NCBI GenBank assembly: GCA_002897115.2 | Contig: BCIH01000008.1 | Span: forward strand, 702,867 to 766,866 | DNA from: Prototheca cutis | Lineage: Eukaryota; Chlorophyta; Trebouxiophyceae; Chlorellales; Chlorellaceae | Length of the DNA stretch: 64,000 nt | Direction of reading: 5' to 3' | In this document: positions 1 to 13,497 of the stretch, piece by piece | Layout: every line of letters starts with the position of its first letter | Numbering within the stretch: position 1 is the stretch's first letter | Made by a program: the position numbers and the translations under genes | Notes under the pieces: model-generated | Seen by the model: the letters and a program-made list of their open reading frames with translations, nothing else | Database searches by the model: none | Told to the model about the DNA's origin: nothing

Positions 1-208
1 GTACCAGGGTTTTAGGGCTGTTTGTGCACCTGAACTGTTGATTTCTGGGGATTGTGGTTTGCGGCTTGGGGACTCCGGGGTGAAAGTGGATGCTCCCTTC
101 CCCCATGAGCATCCCCCGCCAATCAGCAGTGCGGCCAACAGCATGGCTCCCCATGCACTGGTCTGCCACTCACTATGGCAACCCTTCCACCCTTCTCCCT
201 TCACAAAG

Positions 209-1638
209 GCTGGGGAGCTTCCGGGCAGCTTCCGGTGGAACCAGCGGGACAACAACACGGACAAGTATCTCAATCCCCGGACGCTGGCGAGCGGGCTCGA
301 TGACTACCCCCGGGCATCGCACCCTACAGGTGTGTCAAGTGATGTCCGAATGTTCGGTGGGAAAATGAATGCATGGACAGAGCAATATGATTTGTCTGCA
401 AACGAAGGACTGATGCGGAGATGCATGTGCCGTGTGACCCCCTGGGACTTCCCTCCCCCACACCCATCCCTCACCCCAGCGCCCTGCACCCAACAATCTT
501 CTTCCCTTGATGCACACTTCACACACAAACAATGCAGTGAACGAGCGGCACCTAGACCTGCGGTGCTGGATGGCTTTTGCAGCTGGGGGCATGGTGGACA
601 TTGCCAGGACGGTGGCCGGCGCCGCACCGGCTGATGTGGCGGCGCTGGAATCCGACGCAGCAGCGTACGGCGACGCCGCCAAGCTGCGGGAACTGCATTA
701 CGATCCCCAACGAAAGCATTTCGCCGACTGGGGACTGCACTCGGAAAACATCACAATGCACTGGGTCAAACGCCGGGACGCCCAGGGCACGCTCCGCCGC
801 GAATTCGTGCGCGTGGTGCTGGAGCCCCCGGAGCACCGCTTCATCCCACACCACGGGTACAGCCTTGCTGGGACGGAGTTTGGAAGGAGGGGGGGGGGGT
901 TGTTTGGGGAGCAGGCAAGGCTGGCATGCACAGATCTGTCCAGAGGTGGACGTCCCAGGAGTCGAGCTTGCACATTCACAAGCCCCAACTCCTCTCAAAC
1001 CCTCCCCCCTCCCACACACACATGCAGGTACGTGTCATTGTTCCCACTGATGCTGCGGCTGCTGCCTGCAGACGACCCACAGTTGGGTCGTGACATCCGT
1101 GCGCTGATGGATCCGGACGACCTGTACTCCATCGCTGGCGTGCGCTCGCTCTCCAAGCAGTCCTCGCTGCATAACCGTTACAACTCAGAGCACGACAAAC
1201 CCTACTGGCGCGGACCCGTCTGGATCAACATCAACTACCTTCTCATCAAGGTGGGGTGGCAGGTTGGAACAAGGATGCCTGCTGCATTCTGAGTTGCCAT
1301 CGTGTACTTTGTATGCGACAAGAGGGAGTGTGGGAGCGGCAGAACCATTCCCCAGCCCAGCCTCTCCTACTAACCCAAACACACACCACCAAGACTGATG
1401 TTCAAAACACATCTTGCAGGCGCTGCGGCACTATGCGAGGACGCCGGGCCCTTACCAGCAGCAGGCTGCATATGCGGGGCAGAAATTGCGGGAGACGATA
1501 TTACGCACAGTCGTCGAGTCGTACCGCAGCACCGGCTATTTCTGGGAGCAGTACACCGAGACAACAGGCAATGGTCAGGGCGCACACCCCTTCACGGGCT
1601 GGACGTCCCTCGTCACGCTGATTGCAGGCGACGAATGA
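209..1638 (+). CDS. GCS1: Mannosyl-oligosaccharide glucosidase (glucosidase I, GH63), C-terminal part
   Basis: ER-lumenal glucosidase I removes the outermost glucose from the newly transferred Glc3Man9GlcNAc2 N-glycan; this is established for the family. The 5' part of the gene lies before the window. Exons read as 209-329, 538-856, 1028-1250 and 1420-1638, all phase-consistent. Family landmarks are [14 protein letters not shown] spanning the first intron, [12 protein letters not shown] at the start of the second exon, [18 protein letters not shown] across the 856/1028 junction and [18 protein letters not shown] at the end of the third exon. The last exon closes with GYFWEQY and a glycine-rich [16 protein letters not shown] ending, stop TGA at 1636-1638. 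No truncation or frameshift is visible in the part present. The identification is firm; only the missing N-terminus is unknown. Confidence 0.93.
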
Positions 1639-2045
1639 AGTTGTGGGGAAGATGGCCCAGAGGCACTGGGTGTGTACTGCTGCGGCACGTGGCCGGCACT
1701 CGGGTGCATTTTGTAGAAACTGTCTGACAGACCAGAATGGATTCCTAGACAATGGCAAAGGTGCCGTGGGAGACCGTACATGTGGGCCTAGCCGCCCGTG
1801 CTGCACAGTCTGTGCCTGGTCCTCTTGGCATGACAGCAGTGGAGCACTTCAGAACAGCACCATATCATCCTTCAACCAATATCTTACTCGCTCAACACAG
1901 GGCGGCACCAAGCACGCACAGGCCCGTCCCCATGACTGGGTGGGTGCCCCTCCAAAGCCCAGACCTAATCATGGCCTCGCCAGTTTAGAATGATCGACGG
2001 CCTTCATTGTGCTCAGTGGCCACCCTTCGTTTCTGTCTTTCTTTC
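1639..2045. other. Convergent intergenic region between GCS1 and TMPK
   Basis: About 400 bases between the stop of GCS1 (+) and the stop of thymidylate kinase (-). It presumably holds both 3' UTRs. I see no coding signal, RNA gene or repeat. Confidence 0.6.
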
Positions 2046-3295
2046 TTAGGGTGTGCTCTCGGGCCAGAGGGTGTCCAGGGGCACGCCGGCCTCGCAGCGG
2101 GCCATGGCCCGCTCGGCTTCGGCGGCAACGTCCTTGTGCACGCTCTCCACGGGCTGGGCAGCATCGATCACCTTCCAGCTGCCATCCTTCATCGCCTCAA
2201 ACTGCTCCCGGACCTGCATTCTCTTGTTGATTAGGAACGGGTGTTGCGTGGAGTGCCCTGTGTTTTGCGGCTGGACACTTGCGTCCAGCCATGCAGTGCT
2301 GCTTGCGAACAACATACAGAACCCCCGCTACACCAGTACCAACAACGGCCGTGCCTTGGCCTGAAAGCTCTTCTCCTCGTAACGCTCGGAGCCGTAGCCC
2401 CCTCGGTCCGCGGCCTGCTCGGGCGTCAGGCTGAGGAAAAAAACGACGTCCGGCGCGGGCAGGCCCTTGTCCGCTGCCCGGCACCACGCCGTGTCCAGCC
2501 CCTGCAGGCCCTTGGCGGCAGTGAATGCCACGCCAGAGTGCGCGTAGCGATCGCAAATCACAGTCACACCGGCATTGAGCTTGTCCAACAGCGTTTGCCT
2601 GTGCACGGAGATTTATATTTTTGCCGTTCGTGCTGATGATGTGGGTGGGAGTAGAGCTGATGGCACCTGCATTCAGTCACCAGAATCCAAATCCCTGCAT
2701 ACAGACACAGCCCAACGCCAAAACACATAAACTCGCCGCTTTTCCCAGCGGTTTGCCGCAAAGAGGAGGTGCATTGCCGCATCGTCCGCCTCCGACTTTC
2801 TTTGCAAGTAGGCGTCAATCATGCTGCCAATCTGGGTGGTCCGGTCGGGGAATCGCCAGAGCTCCACATTGTACTGAATCGATGAAAGAGCTCGACGGAA
2901 TGGATTGATGAGCTGAGGGTCCAAAGCTCACACCAGAACTTTGAAATTGGAAGCACTACACCAGGCGCAACGTACAATCGCATGCACACGGGCGCTTGGT
3001 GGTGTAGCCCTGCCATCCAACTGGCCCCAGCGCACATGCGCGTCACCCCCGATCTGGTGACACAGGCTGGGCCCATCCTCCGTCACCCTGAATTGCTCAC
3101 CCCTTGCATCTTGAGGTGCTGGGACAGAAGCTCACATTGTGTTGACTTTCCTGCCCTGTCCACGCCCTCGAAGACGATGAAGGCCCCCCTTGCAGGGCTG
3201 CGCGTCATCCCACTAAAGCTCCGGCCTGCGCACTGCTGTTGAACCGCACTGGAGGCAACTCGACTGGCGGTCCCCAGCACTCGGCTCAGATTCAT
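2046..3295 (-). CDS. Thymidylate kinase (dTMP kinase)
   Basis: Phosphorylates dTMP to dTDP for DNA synthesis. Exons on the minus strand: 3295-3101, 2873-2737, 2598-2340 and 2213-2046, giving about 252 residues. The P-loop GVDRAGKST lies at residues 44-52 after an N-terminal extension of about 36 residues that is Ser/Ala/Arg-rich and could be an organelle presequence (inference). Exon 2 carries the substrate motif LWRFPDRTTQIG and LLFAANRWEK. Exon 3 carries CDRYAHSGVAF and the lid-like GGYGSERYE. Exon 4 holds the C-terminal helices (WKVIDAAQPVESVHKD). Intron 2 appears to use a GC donor (CG|GCGAGT at 2737/2736), because a GT choice breaks the frame. Start is the ATG at 3295. The gene diverges from adenylosuccinate lyase across only 265 bp. 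Confidence 0.92.
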
Positions 3296-3560
3296 GACTC
3301 CGTGTTAACAATATAAAACAGTGCTAGGGGTACCATCGGGGGAGGCATTGGCCGAAAATTCCCCCTGCGGTGAGTTTGAACCATGCGGGACCATCCATGA
3401 TCTGGTTCCCGTGATGGTGGAAGAAGCAGGACCCCCAATGATCCCCCACCCAAAATGCCGGAGGCGCGGGGCATCCACAACTGCAACCCCTTTCCCCACC
3501 CGCATGTGACAAGACTGGGCGCACCCTCTAGACACCGTCGTTGTGACGATTGGTTTCAGC
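3296..3560. promoter_or_regulatory. Short divergent intergenic region between TMPK and ADSL
   Basis: Only 265 bp separate the start codon of thymidylate kinase (-) from the first ATG of adenylosuccinate lyase (+), so both promoters and both 5' UTRs must lie in it or overlap the genes. This is inference from gene orientation. I could not pin down a TATA box or another element. Confidence 0.5.
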
Positions 3561-6653
<3,093 letters not shown>

Positions 6654-8366
6654 CGATCGAGGTCACTGGACACATACGGCAAGAAACAGACCCTCCCGCC
6701 TCTTGCATGAGCTTGCCCTAACTTTGGCTGCATCTGTGCATGCCGCCCCCCCTCCCGACTACTGAACATGGATGATCCGTTGGAGTTGTCAGGATGGCAT
6801 GCAAAAAGACTGAAGCATGCGCACCGGCCCGGTCGGGCCGGAGACACGACAAGCTTGTGAATATTGAAGACGCCCGTGTTCGCACGGTCGCGGTGCGACG
6901 GCATGCACAAGGGAGGCGGGGAGTGTGGGGGGCAAGGCTGGCTTCCAATCCAGCAGGTGTGGGAAATGCTCACCACCAAGCCACAAGGGTCGCCGGGTGA
7001 CCTCGTGAGGTAGGGGTGGGGGAGGGAAGACGGTGCACATCCTGTGTACCCTCTCCCCAACCCCTTCCCCCACCAGCCACAGGGCACCATGGAGGGGCGG
7101 GTGAACAGTGTACAAGGCGCCAGAGGGTCGTTAGTGTGGGAAAAGTTTGAAACATGGGACATGAGTGCTAACGGTCCATTTCGATGGAGAGGGGGCGGAC
7201 AGTTCTGCAACGACCATCATCTTGAAGAAGAGCTCAGGACCGGGCAGGGAGAAGTGCGAACCCACCCCAGGGAGCTCCATGCACACAGGTGTGGAGGGAA
7301 GGGGTTGACGGAGCAACAACCCCCCCTCCAACAAGCACACACGGGGACGAGAAGGGCTTTTCGGGACAGGGGAGCATGGGCCGTGACCAGACCGAGGGCA
7401 GTGGCTGCTGTGCTGAGGGGTGACACCGGGGTGCAGGCGCGTTCGCATGAGACGCTGAGGGATGAACACATGGGGACGGGTGAAAGTGTGGTGCGGCACG
7501 GGCAATGAACTGGTGGCCTGCACGGGTGGGGTAGCAGGGTGGGCAGGGGCCCGGGAAAGAAGAGGCAGCGAAGACGAGCGACGGCAGGCTGGCAGGGCCG
7601 CCCGGGACTCGGATACGTGTCTGCGTGCATAGGCGCATGCGCCGACGACATGCCTGGAAAAAGAACACGCCCTCTGCACGCTCGAGGATTGTTCAGGGAA
7701 TATCATTGTGCAGCGTGCAGGAGGGATGTGCTTGGGCCGGCAAGAGGCGATGATGGGCTCGGCCATGCAAGAAGGCAGATGCATGCCGGTGCCGGCAGGC
7801 GGCCCGCACGTGCGCATGCCCCATCACCAGCATGCGGGAAAAGTGATGCACTGCAATGACAGTGCCTGTCCCAGCAGAAGACATGCTGAATCAGGAGGAG
7901 ACAGGCATGGACACGGGGGCAAAGGCGCCGGCGACCCCAAAAACTTTTGCTTCTCGGCCGGCCAGGCATCATCTGCTCGGCACAGCCATCGTACATAAAT
8001 AGGAAAGACAGAATCCTCCAACATCAGTGCTCAGAAAAGCAAAACCCAGGAGGGGGGCTCGGTGCGCAGACACCTGGTGAGCGGCGTGTGCATGGGTGGG
8101 TTGTGCGAGGCAGGCAGCAGCGTGGCGGTGGATTGGGTCGGACTAGGGAAATGGGGGGTTAGTAATGGTCAGCGAGCGTGCTGCCATGCAGCTGGCCGCC
8201 TGCATGTGCCCCACGAGCACCCCTCCCCACCCCTACATCACACCACCCCCACCACGAGCATGCATCTCCTTCACCCCAGGGAATGAGGCGACAAGGAAAC
8301 AAAAGAGCCGAATGAATGCTTGGGCCTCGCCCAAAATAAGTGTACGTCGGCGTCGGCGGCGATGGC
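6654..8366. other. Long region without a recognisable gene
   Basis: About 1.7 kb between the stop of ADSL and the stop of the orphan minus-strand exon at 8367-8569. Several open frames exist on both strands (for example about 228 codons at 7131-7817 minus), but they are Cys/His/Pro/Arg-rich, resemble no family I know and look like chance frames in GC-rich DNA. It is most easily read as the 3' UTRs and spacer of two convergent genes. I searched both strands for the missing SGGLDTS exon of argininosuccinate synthase and did not find it. Confidence 0.5.
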
Positions 8367-8569
8367 TCAGGGCGAGTCGGCGGCGTGGTGGTGCCCCAGG
8401 TAGGCCATCTCCTCCAGACCACCACGGGGGCCGACAGCCAGGACTGCACGCTGCGGGTGCAGGGTTGTGGGCCAGGCGGCACTGTCAATGCTGCTGGACC
8501 GCAGCGACCCTGAGTGCCGGTAGTCTGACCCCGTGCTCAGCGCGCTGTACGAATGGTGGCTCGGCCGCG
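8367..8569 (-). CDS. Orphan terminal exon of an unidentified protein
   Basis: The minus strand shows a good 3' splice site (pyrimidine-rich, TTTTGCAG) followed by about 67 codons with strongly GC-ending third positions and a TGA stop at 8367-8369. The protein is Ser/His-rich (SHHSYSALSTGSDYRHSG) and ends GLEEMAYLGHHHAADSP. I do not recognise the family. Its upstream exons would have to lie inside or beyond the argininosuccinate synthase gene on the opposite strand, where nothing suitable exists. I infer that it is the last exon of a gene whose remainder has been lost, probably by a misjoin near 8.57-8.63 kb. It could also be a chance frame. Confidence 0.4.
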
Positions 8570-8744
8570 CTGCAAAAGTTAGGGGAGAACGCCAATCATT
8601 GCGGACACAGGTGCTTGGGCAGTGCCGAGCCCCACCAGGCACCCAACCTTGCGAAGGACCCCCCACACACCACCACCCCCCCCACCACCACCACACACAC
8701 GCACACACGCACACACCGATGCTCACATCCACACGCACGAACAG

Positions 8745-9839
8745 GGTGAGGAGCTGGAGCCCGCTCGGCAAAAGGCGGAGGCCGCGGGGGTGAAGGAGAT
8801 TTTTATCGATGACCTGCGCGAGGAGTTTGTGCGCGACTACGTGTTCCCCATGTTTCGTGCCAATGCGCTGTACGAGGGCGTCTATCTGCTGGGCACGTCC
8901 ATCGCGCGGCCGCTGATCGCCAAGCGGCAGATCGAGATTGCGCGGGCCGTGGGCGCCGACGCCGTGTCCCACGGCGCGACGGGCAAGGGCAACGACCAGG
9001 TCCGCTTTGAGCTCGGGTACCTGGGCCTGGAGCCCGGCATCAAGGTCATCGCGCCCTGGCGCGAGTGGGACTTGAACTCGCGCACCAAGCTGATCCAGTA
9101 CGCCGAGAAGCACGGCATCCCCGTGCCGATGGGCAAGCGCAACGAGCCGCCGTTCTCCATGGACGCCAACCTGCTGCACATCTCCTATGAGGGCAACGCG
9201 CTGGAGGATCCCTGGCAGGAGCCCAGCGAGGCCATGTTCACGCGCTCCGTCTCGCCCGAAAAGGCACCGAACAAGCCGACGTACCTGGAAATCGAATTCG
9301 AGCGCGGCGACCCCGTCGCGATCGATGGCGTGCGCATGTCCCCCGCCACGCTCCTGGCCCAGCTCAACAAGCTCGCGGGCGACAACGGCATCGGCCGCGT
9401 CGACATCGTCGAGTCGCGGTTTGTAGGCATGAAGTCCCGTGGGGTGTACGAGACCCCCGGCGGCACCGTGCTCCTGGCCGCACGCCGCGCGCTCGAGTCC
9501 ATCACCTTGGACCGCGGCGAGGCGCACCTGAAGGACGAGCTCATGCCCAAGTACGCCGAGCTGGTCTACAACGGCTTCTGGTTCTCCCCCGAGCGCCAGG
9601 CACTGCAGGCACTGATCGACGAGACGCAGCAGCACGCGACAGGCACCGTCCGAGTCAAGCTGTACAAGGGCAACACCATCGTCGTCGGGCGCAAGTCGCC
9701 CTACTCGCTCTTCGACCAAAAGGTGGCGAGCTTCGAGGACGACGAAGGCGCATACGACCAGCGCGACGCCGCGGGCTTCATCGCCCTTCAGGCCCTCCGC
9801 CTCCGCACCCTCGCCAGCAGCCGCGCCCGCCAGCAGTGA
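8745..9839 (+). CDS. Argininosuccinate synthase, main exon only; N-terminal exon missing
   Basis: Condenses citrulline and aspartate with ATP to argininosuccinate in arginine synthesis. One 364-codon exon follows the acceptor at 8743-8744 and begins [20 protein letters not shown]. It contains [33 protein letters not shown], the [11 protein letters not shown] region and [17 protein letters not shown], and ends with the usual helical C-terminus (stop 9837-9839). The first 35-45 residues, which include the PP-loop ATP-binding motif SGGLDTS and end TADLGQ, should be in an upstream exon. They are not found in the 2 kb upstream. Upstream of the acceptor is a C/A-rich intron tail (about 8625-8744) and then an unrelated minus-strand exon. 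Either the contig is misjoined or the gene has lost an essential exon; I favour the former. Confidence 0.92.
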   Translation, partial: GEELEPARQKAEAAGVKEIFIDDLREEFVRDYVFPMFRANALYEGVYLLGTSIARPLIAKRQIEIARAVGADAVSHGATGKGNDQVRFELGYLGLEPGIKVIAPWREWDLNSRTKLIQYAEKHGIPVPMGKRNEPPFSMDANLLHISYEGNALEDPWQEPSEAMFTRSVSPEKAPNKPTYLEIEFERGDPVAIDGVRMSPATLLAQLNKLAGDNGIGRVDIVESRFVGMKSRGVYETPGGTVLLAARRALESITLDRGEAHLKDELMPKYAELVYNGFWFSPERQALQALIDETQQHATGTVRVKLYKGNTIVVGRKSPYSLFDQKVASFEDDEGAYDQRDAAGFIALQALRLRTLASSRARQQ

Positions 9840-10411
9840 ATGCGTTGGGTGGACGGAATGACTGCTTGCCTCGGGTGCAGGCCATGATGGCCCGGCAAGT
9901 TGCGGCGTGTCAGCATGGCGATGCCCAGCGCATGGTTTCGGTTCTTGCCTCCCGTTCCAACCCCCAGTATTCCCCTCGCCAGCCTGCGCTGGACCAGACG
10001 ATTTTATTTATTACCAGCTCCCCCCTTTCCCCATGCTTTGAGGAAGGTAGTAATTGAGGTTGCCGCTTTTGAATGCTCAATGTGTGAGAAGGTCACCAGC
10101 AGCACGCTGTGATTGGATTGGATGAGGGAACAGAGCCGCAGGGCGAGGCGACAGACGATCGCCCTCTCGGGTCGGGGAAAGGCCATCAGTCACAGAAACT
10201 AACAAGCACGTTGCGCTCGGCGCATTCTGTTCAAACCGATGGCATCCTTGCACAGCAAAAACATTATGCTGACCTAAAAAAGAGGACGGCACGGGAGCTA
10301 CTGCTCAACAAGTGGCGCGCCGCAAGTAGAACCAAGAAGGGAGTCTTGGCCAGAGGAGGGCGCATGCCTTGACGTGTCCTGGGTGCCCTGCACCCAGTCG
10401 ACCGCCCGCTC
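9840..10411. other. Tandem intergenic region between ASS and mTERF
   Basis: About 570 bases downstream of argininosuccinate synthase and upstream of the mTERF start. It should contain the ASS 3' UTR and the mTERF promoter. No gene, repeat or RNA is apparent. Confidence 0.5.
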
Positions 10412-12565
10412 ATGGCAAGAATCGTCTCATACTTTTGCGTGGGAAGGCGATTCCTGCCGCACCATGTGGGCTGGTCGGCCGCGAGAGCACCCCGGGTGCC
10501 AGCCGGGTGGGTGAGAGCGCTGTCTGGCAAGGCAGCAGCCCAGCCCGTGCTCGAGGACCTCCAGCTTCCTGCAATTTGCGAGCCCAGCACGCCACCTCTC
10601 ATCAGGTCTCGAAGGACAGGATCTTCACGGCCCAGAATGGTGAGCGAGGGAGAGTGGGGTTGCAGAACGTCAGGACAGGCCGGCCGAGCCGCCGCCTGGC
10701 ATGCTCTGATCAGCCGGGGGCAGACATGCAGACCGTCCTGGGTTCTTTCCTCCTGGTACGCTGTAGGAGGATGCGGACCCTCTTGCAATTCAAGCATTGA
10801 GGAGCCTGCATTTCACCCAGAACGAGATCCGGCAAATCAAGCGGCGGTATCCCAGCATCTCCATGGTGGGCAGTGGGATCCGTGTGCTTGTTTGGTGAAA
10901 TTCAGACCCCACAGTTCGTTGCCATGCAAGATGGGCATCAGTGGATCAGGTGTGGTCGGTTTGGACTCGAGGAAATGACCGCCTGTCATCCAACCAACTG
11001 GTGCTTTGCTCCCTAACGCTCCACAGGCCAACCCGGAGGCCATGCACCGCTGCGCCAAGGGGCTCGCCGCAATGGGCTTTTCCAATGGAGACATCCGAGT
11101 TTTGTGGCGGCGATACCCTCCCCTGGGTGAGTGTGCAGGCTTTGTGTTGGTGGGCTTGGGCAGGCAAGCCCCTGTTCTCAGGCAGGCGGCTCCGAAAGAG
11201 CCAGGGCGCGATATCTCCTGGTCTCGACAGCGCACATGCATGCTCCGTCTTGACCTCCGGCAACCCACCCCACACGCACGTATCAGCGCCCAGCTCACAT
11301 TGACCACTGGCCAGGCCTAAGACCCATCCCACGAATGCCATGCAGCTCTGATGAACCCGGAGAGTCGACCGGCCCAGCTGCTGGCTTGGTTGGCTGGGCA
11401 CGGCTTGGAGGGTGACCGCGGCCTCCAGACGTTCCGCCGCTACCCAAACCTGGCAGGCTGCTCCATCGAACGCAAGCTAGAACCCGCCGTTAACTTTGTC
11501 AAAGAAAAGCTGGGCTTGAGTGATGTGGCTGTAGCCAAGGTCAGGCGGCGATTTCTGATGGGTTCTATCTTGTGCATGTGACACTGCGATGGCGTGTGTG
11601 GCGGGGAGTTGATGTGGGGGTTGGAGAGGGCCCAGCACATCTGGGGGTGGTCAACAAATCCTCCCCCTCTCCCCTTCCTTCTCCGCCACCGCTGCCACAA
11701 ATTGTGCGATGCCACCAACGCCCTTGTCCCTTGCCCACCCACCCACTACAGTTCATTCTGGCGGGACCCGACATGCTGTGCCGGACGCAGGCCACGCTTC
11801 AGTCTATCTTTGACAGTTTTCTTGCGGCCGGATTTACCCACGAGCAGCTCTGCCAGTGCGTGTGTGGGAGCAGGAGGAAAACCGGTGGAGTGATGATCAG
11901 GGCCAGGTGCATGCATTTGTAACGGGAAGCGGGACCCATGGTCCCCTCATTACAGAAACTACAGTTTCCCCACCCCCCACCCCCCACGACCATCACCAGG
12001 CTGTGCTCGCGGTACCCGACGCTGCTCCGCCCCCGGATGGATTATCCCGACAACCTGGTCAAGTTGCGCTTCCTGCGAGAGGAACTGGGCCTGGATGTGG
12101 TGGCGACGCTGCACAGCTGTCCCGCTTTTTTGACCTACTCTCTCAACCGCATCACCACCCGCTGCATCTACGCACGGGTGAGGCAGGCTGGGGGGGTTGG
12201 ATTGCGGGAGCAGGCGAATGCTTGCGCTGCAGGGAAGAAGCTGCTGCGGCAGGGTGGGTCCCGGGCCGCGCCATCGTGGCCGTGACCCACCCGCCCGGCT
12301 CCCCACTCGTATGCAGGACCACGGAAAACTGCGTTCACGGACTGCGGCTGGGAGCTTGGCGAGCTTGCTGTCGGCATCGGAGGCGCGTTTTCTGGAGCGG
12401 GTGGGATCTACCGCCCCTGATTTCCATGGGTGGAGGGTGCAGTGGCTGGAGTCGGAGGCCGGCAAGTCTTGGACGGCCAAAACTGCCGCCGCGCCTGCCA
12501 ACAAGCCCAGCCGCAGCCGCCCCGGTGGGATGGCCAAACCAGCGCTGCAGTCCCCTGGGAACTGA
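10412..12565 (+). CDS. mTERF-domain organelle protein
   Basis: Mitochondrial transcription termination factor family; members bind organelle nucleic acids and act in transcription, splicing or rRNA maturation. Exons: 10412-10639, 10767-10865, 11027-11126, 11346-11539, 11752-11855, 12000-12177 and 12317-12565, about 383 residues. Repeats are visible as helices followed by a proline-containing turn: TQNEIRQIKRRYPSI, FSNGDIRVLWRRYPPL, LQTFRRYPNLAG, CSRYPTLLRP and LHSCPAFLTYSLN RI. The first 75 residues (MARIVSYFCVGRRFLPH onward) are Arg/Ala/Ser-rich with few acids, as expected of a mitochondrial or plastid presequence. The C-terminus is a basic, low-complexity tail with no motif I recognise. All exon phases agree. 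The target organelle cannot be told from sequence by eye. Confidence 0.85.
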
Positions 12566-13497
12566 TCACTGTGTTTCATGCACGCGTCGAGACTACACAC
12601 AAAGGAACAAATGAGTCAAGGCACTCCACAGAATTTGATGCCGGCAAAGGGGGAGGGGGAAGGCCACATGGTACCATATCATGGAATAGTCAAAATAGGC
12701 CGGCAGGAATAGGGAAAACTTTCCTATTGGCAGAGGCATTCGTGCATGGGTCGCAAAACAGGTGTGTGTGTGTGTGGGGGGGGAGAAGGGGGGTTGAAGG
12801 GCCGCGGGCTCTCCCCGGCCTTCAGATTCACAAAATTCTTAAGAGCAAGACACAAGAAGAGCATTTCAGGAAGAAATAGAGGGAAAATCAGCAGTAGAAT
12901 AAACTTCTGGAAGGGCTCCCAACGGGGCCTTGCTCGCTACTATTCATTCGTAAGAAGGCTTGCGCGCAGGGGCGGCAGCAGGGCGGGGCATGCAGGTTCC
13001 CTCCTGCTGCACCGTCACCCATCCGCACCCGGCCGGGCAGAGTGTGAAAATCATCAACGGCCCCCGGCGTGTGGCACGGGGTCTCCAACAAACGCTGGAC
13101 ATCGCCGTCGCCCCGGTGCCGGCCAAGTCCGTGGCGGGCCGGCTACCCAGCGAGCCGCACGATAGAAAAGGGTCAGGCAGTCTAGGCGACTGGACGCATC
13201 GACACATGTGTGGGTTTTGTTTGGGAGAAACAGGGAGACGGTGTCTGTCCCCCCCCCCCTTCCCGGGCGCGATGACGCCGGCCGATGCCAGAGGTCCAAA
13301 TGAAAACTGCGTGGGCGCAGGTGCACCTCGTGCATGTGAGCGGGCTCTAAGCTTTGTTGCGGCGCAAGGACAGGAGTTTTCTGGAAGCGACGTCGATACT
13401 CAACACGGCGATCCATCGCGGCACCGGCGGTCGAGCGCCGAACAAGAGGACGCGGCGTGCTCGCTGTGATGCCCCGGGCCGAGGAGGGTGCTCGGCC
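12566..13497. other. Convergent intergenic region between mTERF and bZIP gene
   Basis: About 930 bases between two stop codons on opposite strands; probably two 3' UTRs. Several frames of 100-170 codons exist, but none shows a domain or splice structure that convinces me. Confidence 0.5.

Noticed and set aside
7131..7817. A 228-codon minus-strand frame in the ADSL downstream region
   Set aside because: Cys/Pro/His/Arg-rich composition typical of chance frames, no recognisable domain, and no supporting splice or codon pattern.
8367..9719. A 450-codon open frame on the minus strand over argininosuccinate synthase
   Set aside because: Its bulk is the antisense of a confidently identified plus-strand exon and arises from strong GC bias. 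Only its terminal part (8367-8569) has independent coding and splice evidence.
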